Virus record (IMG/VR): IMGVR_UViG_3300046808_000965
Coordinates: 1-23,052 of that record
DNA from: a virus
Direction: 5' to 3' (one strand)
DNA length: 23,052 nucleotides
Shown: one piece after another, positions 20,488 through 23,052 of the stretch
Numbering within the stretch: the first letter of the stretch is position 1
Layout of the letters: each line of letters opens with the position of its first letter
Notes under the pieces: model-generated
Seen by the model: the letters and a program-made list of their open reading frames with translations, nothing else
The model's database searches: none
Told to the model about the DNA's origin: nothing
Translations under genes and position numbers: made by a program

Positions 20488-21425
20488 GCTGCCACCTCCA
20501 TCGGAGTCGCCTGCTCCGCCTCACGCGCCACTTTGATAAAATGGTCGATCCGCGCCGCCACTTTCGCCAGATAGTCCGGCGCACAATCGCGCCAGGTCTG
20601 ACCGCTCGTGATGACCCCGCGCCCGAGGAGGAAACGATTCACCGTGCCCTCGTTCGCCTCGAGTTCCTTCTCCCAGCGCTCGGCCGATGCCGTCGCCACC
20701 TTCGCCGGAGCCGCGGGCTTCGCCGGTGCAAATAAATGCGCCACCGAATTCCACTCCATCGGCAATTCCTCGGCGAGACCGCTGCGGGTCTTGGCATCAT
20801 AGGCCGCCGAGTGCGTGGTCAGAATGATGCGCTGCTTCCCGCCCGTCCCCTTGGCCTTGCCGTTTTCGGTCTCGATAACCTTGGTCTTGAATCGGAAAAA
20901 CCAAAGTTCATCCGCCCATTCTTTCACGAGCGGAGAGCACTGCTTGCTCATCTTTAGCTCGTAACGGTCATAGGCCGTCATGAGATCGGGCGGCTCGACG
21001 CGCTGCACCTTCGAGTGCGCCAGGAGAACGACATGTTTGCCATTCGCGATCAGCGAATCCAGCGCCGTAAGGAGTCGGCTCATCCGCTCCGCCACCTGCA
21101 CCCAGCCCTTGCCATAGCCGAAATCCTCGATGCTGGTCTTCTTCGTGGTGGCCAGAAGATCCTCCACGCAAAGCCGCTCGGCCCAATCCGCCGAGTCGAT
21201 CACGACCGTCTCGTAATGGGTTCCGGCCGCGTCCTTGAGCGCCTGATGCAAATCCGCCCACTTATCAATCGCCACGCGATCCACATCGAGGTGAGCCGTG
21301 CCAGCTTCGATGTCCAAGAACAATGGGGAAGGGAACTGCGCGGCAAATGTCGTCTTGCCAACCGATTCCACTCCGTAAATCACGACTCGCTGTGGTCGCT
21401 GTTGTTTTCCAGATATAATTTTCAT
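20484..21425 (-). CDS. Sak4-like RecA-family ATPase
   Basis: 313 residues. P-loop GVESVGKTT (18-26), the FLDIEAGTAHL segment, Walker B TVVIDSAD (73-80), and a later VVLLAHSKV motif match the AAA_24/Sak4 group of phage RecA-like proteins, which promote single-strand annealing together with an SSB-like partner. The C-terminal third is Ala/Pro-rich, ending in a small helical domain. It heads a tight cluster of nuclease and SSB-like genes, forming a recombination set. The start has GAAAGAG nearby as a weak ribosome site. An 109-base gap lies upstream. Confidence 0.88.
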   Translation of the reverse strand: MKIISGKQQRPQRVVIYGVESVGKTTFAAQFPSPLFLDIEAGTAHLDVDRVAIDKWADLHQALKDAAGTHYETVVIDSADWAERLCVEDLLATTKKTSIEDFGYGKGWVQVAERMSRLLTALDSLIANGKHVVLLAHSKVQRVEPPDLMTAYDRYELKMSKQCSPLVKEWADELWFFRFKTKVIETENGKAKGTGGKQRIILTTHSAAYDAKTRSGLAEELPMEWNSVAHLFAPAKPAAPAKVATASAERWEKELEANEGTVNRFLLGRGVITSGQTWRDCAPDYLAKVAARIDHFIKVAREAEQATPMEVAA

Positions 21426-21534
21426 GTCACTCTTTCGTTGTTAGTTTTGCGCGTTGTGTGGGATGCGCGCCCCCCTTGGCTCCTGCCCTCTCAGGCGAAG
21501 CGGAAATTCATTCGTTATTCGTGAATGGCGTATC

Positions 21535-21726
21535 TCATTCGTCGGACGGCGAGTAAGTCAGGCAGCTCCACCGAAGCTCGGTCTCGGCTCGGAGCGCCGC
21601 CGCGAAGCAGTCCACGCAGAGCGGCCCGAGGTCTTTGTCCACGAGGTTCGCCACCACGGTCTTGCCCTCGGCCGTGCAGAGGTGGCAAAAGCTCGAGTCC
21701 ACGGAGGCGTTTTCGATGAGGTCCAT
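21535..21726 (-). CDS. Small zinc-finger-like protein
   Basis: 63 residues with FCHLC and, about 20 residues later, LCVDC, a two-CxxC zinc-binding layout. The rest is acidic or helical (CFAAALRAETELRW). It begins at 21726, five bases after the upstream stop. The 109-base gap behind it contains only short frames and a weak ATTC/GAAT inverted repeat. Role unknown; early position suggests a takeover or regulatory protein. Confidence 0.65.
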   Translation of the reverse strand: MDLIENASVDSSFCHLCTAEGKTVVANLVDKDLGPLCVDCFAAALRAETELRWSCLTYSPSDE

Positions 21727-21731
21727 GGCGC

Positions 21732-21893
21732 TCAGTCCCGGTCATCGAATTCCCTCCACCGGCGCTCCCGTTCCTTGCGGCGGTTCTCCATGTCGCGGAA
21801 GCGGTTCAAAATCGTCTGCTGGCCACTCCAGTAAGCGGCGCACACCGACCCGAGCGTCACGATCGCCAGAATGAAACCTTCCCATGCGCTCAT
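21732..21893 (-). CDS. Small single-span membrane protein (53 aa)
   Basis: 53 residues starting MSAWEGFILAIVTLGSVCAAYW, one transmembrane helix, followed by a highly charged basic coiled tail (FRDMENRRKERERRWREF). GGAGG lies eight bases before the ATG at 21893, which shares ATGA with a 35-aa membrane protein; a longer upstream frame is not supported. A holin-like or superinfection-exclusion role is possible, but its early position argues against a late lysis gene. Confidence 0.65.
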   Translation of the reverse strand: MSAWEGFILAIVTLGSVCAAYWSGQQTILNRFRDMENRRKERERRWREFDDRD

Positions 21894-21997
21894 CGTGCGA
21901 GCCTCCCGGTGATCGCCAGTAGCAAGACCGGCACAGCGATGATCTGAATAAAGTCGAGTGCGTAGCCGAGACAGCGGAGCGTCGTATCGGCGTCCAT
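21890..21997 (-). CDS. Tiny membrane protein (35 aa)
   Basis: The 35-residue frame from ATG 21997 reads MDADTTLRCLGYALDFI and then IIAVPVLLLAITGRLAR: a short N-terminus and one hydrophobic span with a positive end. GGAGG is eight bases upstream, and the start shares TAATG with the previous gene and ATGA with the next. That precise spacing and the ribosome site support reality despite the size. It may act with the 53-aa membrane protein. Confidence 0.6.
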   Translation of the reverse strand: MDADTTLRCLGYALDFIQIIAVPVLLLAITGRLAR

Positions 21998-22146
21998 TAT
22001 TTGGCCCTCCGTTCAAAGACCACCGCGAAAGGCGTGACCTTAAATGTGCGCCAGAATTTCAGCCGCGCCTCGGCCGGCGTGCTGGCGTGGATATAATCGC
22101 CGAAGGGTCCAAAAACCCCGTTGGCGGTGCAGAGATACAGGTTCAT
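21997..22146 (-). CDS. 49-aa hypothetical protein
   Basis: The frame from ATG 22146 gives 49 residues beginning MNLYLCTANGVFGPFGDYIH and ending VTPFAVVFERRAK. It overlaps both neighbours (ATGA and TAATG), with AGGA near the start. Beta-strand, helix (STPAEARLKFWRTF), beta-strand order suggests a compact small domain. No family is recognised. It belongs to the early small-gene cluster. Confidence 0.6.
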   Translation of the reverse strand: MNLYLCTANGVFGPFGDYIHASTPAEARLKFWRTFKVTPFAVVFERRAK

Positions 22147-22373
22147 GGTTGTTTCCTACTGGTTGCTGTGTTGCGGCGATTGGCGCCACGGCCGATCCGG
22201 CCCATGAGCCACTCGCGAAAGCTGTGTCGGGAGATGTGCCAACCGCCGGTGCGCCCGAATGGCAGCGTCGCCAAAAACTCCCCTTGCCGAATGTGCGGAT
22301 AGAGACCGCGCTTGGTCAGCCCGCACTCTTGGCAGGCTTCTTCGATGCTCATGAACTCCTGCGAGAAGATCAT
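22143..22373 (-). CDS. Excisionase-like / MerR-type HTH protein
   Basis: 76 residues. MSIEEACQECGLTKRGLYPHIRQGEFLATLPFGRTGGWHISRHSFREWL has the order of winged HTH excisionases and phage helix-turn-helix-17 proteins: HTH helices, a short wing with R-G-W, and a closing helix. GGAGG lies eight bases before the ATG at 22373; an internal ATG at MSIEEA is an alternative. If it is an excisionase, a missing integrase should exist outside the window; alternatively it is a transcriptional regulator of the early operon. Confidence 0.75.
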   Translation of the reverse strand: MIFSQEFMSIEEACQECGLTKRGLYPHIRQGEFLATLPFGRTGGWHISRHSFREWLMGRIGRGANRRNTATSRKQP

Positions 22374-22549
22374 TTCGCGGCCTCCCGTTTGGCGGCCCGG
22401 CTTTCTTTAAGCGCCAGTTGCTCGATGGCATGCGCCACCACCCGACTCAGCGGCACTTTTACGCCGCCATTTTCAGCGCGGGTTTTCACATAATCCCAGA
22501 CCTCGGAAGGCAGGCTTATGGAGACCGCTTTGTGCTTCTTGTTTTGCAT
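22370..22549 (-). CDS. Ribbon-helix-helix repressor, leftward
   Basis: 59 residues from ATG 22549. HKAVSISLPSEVWDYVKTRAENGG is the RHH strand and first helix, followed by the VPLSRVVAHAIEQL second helix and a Lys/Ala-rich tail. A longer frame upstream runs into the operator-like repeats and is rejected. It is the first gene of the leftward block. The strand and helices match those of the divergent 22714 gene, so the two look like paralogues. Likely autoregulatory through the TTGCCAA sites ten bases upstream. Confidence 0.78.
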   Translation of the reverse strand: MQNKKHKAVSISLPSEVWDYVKTRAENGGVKVPLSRVVAHAIEQLALKESRAAKREAAK

Positions 22550-22558
22550 GCCCAGCAA

Positions 22559-22587
22559 CATTGCCAATCTTGCCAATGTTGGCAATG
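22559..22587. promoter_or_regulatory. Operator-like TTGCCAA array
   Basis: Perfect 9-bp arms CATTGCCAA (22559-22567) and TTGGCAATG (22579-22587) enclose a further TTGCCAA (22570-22576) that pairs with the second arm around TG. This gives two direct copies and one inverted copy of TTGCCAA just upstream of the leftward RHH gene. It would suit paired binding of RHH dimers. Confidence 0.7.
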
Positions 22588-22679
22588 CAATAAGCAAAAC
22601 ACCCCATCTCTAAATGTTATTTTTTTGTTGACATCCGCATGGGGACTAGGTTTGCGGGCGAAAAAATATTTTCACAATT

Positions 22680-22707
22680 TTGCCAACATTGACGACCGTG
22701 CTAAATT
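22680..22707 (+). promoter_or_regulatory. Candidate rightward promoter with operator half-site
   Basis: TTGCCA (22680-22685) and TAAATT (22702-22707) are 16 bases apart and point at the rightward RHH gene. TTGCCAACATTG here is the exact inverted copy of 12 bases at 22574-22585, so the -35 region overlaps an operator half-site. Transcription would start at or just before the ATG at 22714, giving an almost leaderless message. Confidence 0.45.
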
Positions 22708-22713
22708 CTATTC

Positions 22714-22980
22714 ATGAAAACGATCAAGACTCAGAATGTTTCCATTCCCGTGGAACTTCACGATTGGGTCACAAAAAAGATGGAAGAAACTAAGCTTTCA
22801 ACCCCATGGGCGAAGGCCACATTTTCCAGCATCGTGGAGCACGCATTGACCGAGCTTCGTAACAATGAGCAACAGGGAAAAGGCCAGCCGGATGTTGGTG
22901 TCGTGATGAGTCCAGCGTCCGGAACTTCCGTTTCTGGTCGCTCAACAGCTACGACGAAACCCTCCCTGAAGGCTGGGTAG
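22714..22980 (+). CDS. Ribbon-helix-helix regulator, rightward (possibly frameshifted)
   Basis: 88 residues as read, the only plus-strand gene accepted. Residues 6-50 (TQNVSIPVELHDWVTKKMEET, then FSSIVEHALTEL) match an RHH domain and align with the leftward RHH protein. After residue 56 the sequence turns low complexity (MSPASGTSVSGRSTATTKPS), unlike a real C-terminus. The codons there, CAG GGA AAA GGC, contain GGGAAAA, and the -1 frame from this point is open to the end of the window with normal codon use. So the gene is either disrupted, miscalled at a homopolymer, or uses a programmed -1 shift. Confidence 0.7.
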   Translation: MKTIKTQNVSIPVELHDWVTKKMEETKLSTPWAKATFSSIVEHALTELRNNEQQGKGQPDVGVVMSPASGTSVSGRSTATTKPSLKAG

Positions 22981-23052
22981 GGCAGATCCACGACCTCACG
23001 CAAGACAACCCTGCTCCTGTAATGCGCTGGCCCGATTTACTCGGGGGGGGGG
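22882..23052 (+). other. Open -1 frame continuing the rightward RHH gene (partial)
   Basis: After a -1 slip at GGGAAAA, the frame codes RPAGCWCRDESSVRNFRFWS and then NSYDETLPEGWVGQIHDL, continuing past VMRWPDLL to the window end without a stop. It has no start codon of its own. Codon choice is typical of the window (mostly C or G at third positions). I do not recognise the domain. Confidence 0.45.
23043..23052 (+). other. Terminal ten-G run
   Basis: The window stops in ten consecutive G residues. Poly-G at a contig end is typical of low-signal calls in two-colour sequencing, so these bases should not be trusted as biology. Confidence 0.7.

Noticed and set aside
22625-22660. TTGACA at 22629 as a rightward promoter
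   Set aside because: No acceptable -10 box lies 15-19 bases downstream; the TTGCCA/TAAATT pair nearer the gene fits better.
22758-23003. Minus-strand 81-codon frame at the right end
   Set aside because: It is antisense to the rightward RHH gene and shows no protein-like pattern or start signal.
1-23052. CRISPR array, tRNA or rRNA genes, insertion sequence
   Set aside because: No spaced identical repeats of array type, no clover-leaf-like or rRNA-like stretch and no transposase were seen by eye; a tRNA scan would be decisive.

Overview
The window is a fragment of a tailed double-stranded DNA phage or prophage with a long, non-contractile (siphovirus-like) tail plan. All but one of the supported genes lie on the minus strand, so the genome reads from right to left. 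Genes are tightly packed, and many neighbours share a 4-base stop/start overlap (ATGA, GTGA or TTGA). No host gene, integrase, lysin or clear holin is visible. The window starts inside a gene and ends in a ten-base G run, so both ends are fragment ends. The host is uncertain. Moderately high GC, frequent Shine-Dalgarno-less starts and a 'CCACGGAGGACACGGAG' dispersed repeat would fit Verrucomicrobiota or a related group, but this is weak inference.

Right end (22.3-23.05 kb): two related ribbon-helix-helix (RHH) proteins are transcribed divergently around an array of TTGCCAA half-sites, which looks like the control region. The rightward one has an in-frame GGGAAAA heptamer after which the -1 frame stays open to the end of the window. 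Early and replication block (14.9-22.4 kb): an excisionase-like HTH protein, small membrane and zinc proteins, a Sak4-like RecA-family ATPase, an Fe-S PD-(D/E)XK (Cas4/RecB-like) nuclease, an SSB-like protein ending in DEIPF, a winged-helix replication initiator, a DnaB-type helicase, a RuvC-type resolvase and several small DNA-binding or coiled-coil proteins. Together these look like a recombination-dependent replication module.

Packaging and head block (7.2-14.8 kb): small and large terminase, a 70-aa protein, a promoter and repeat-bearing gap with three small genes (one RHH), a 91-aa protein, a lambda-type portal, a ClpP-like prohead protease fused to a scaffold-like tail, the major capsid protein, a rho-independent terminator, and the head-closure and tail-terminator candidates. 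Tail block (1-6.8 kb): tail tube candidate, a 133-aa protein, a chaperone pair joined by a -1 frameshift at GGGAAAC, a 206-aa protein, the tape measure, and distal tail, fibre-like and Cys-rich proteins.

Two patterns recur that the gene list does not explain. Several genes, including capsid, tail tube and chaperone, have G-poor, C/A-rich leaders (CCAACC type) instead of Shine-Dalgarno sites, while many early genes have good GGAGG sites. Separately, the octamer TTTGACAC (minus strand) occurs five times, always at gene junctions, and four of the five copies are followed by a perfect hairpin touching or enclosing the next start codon.
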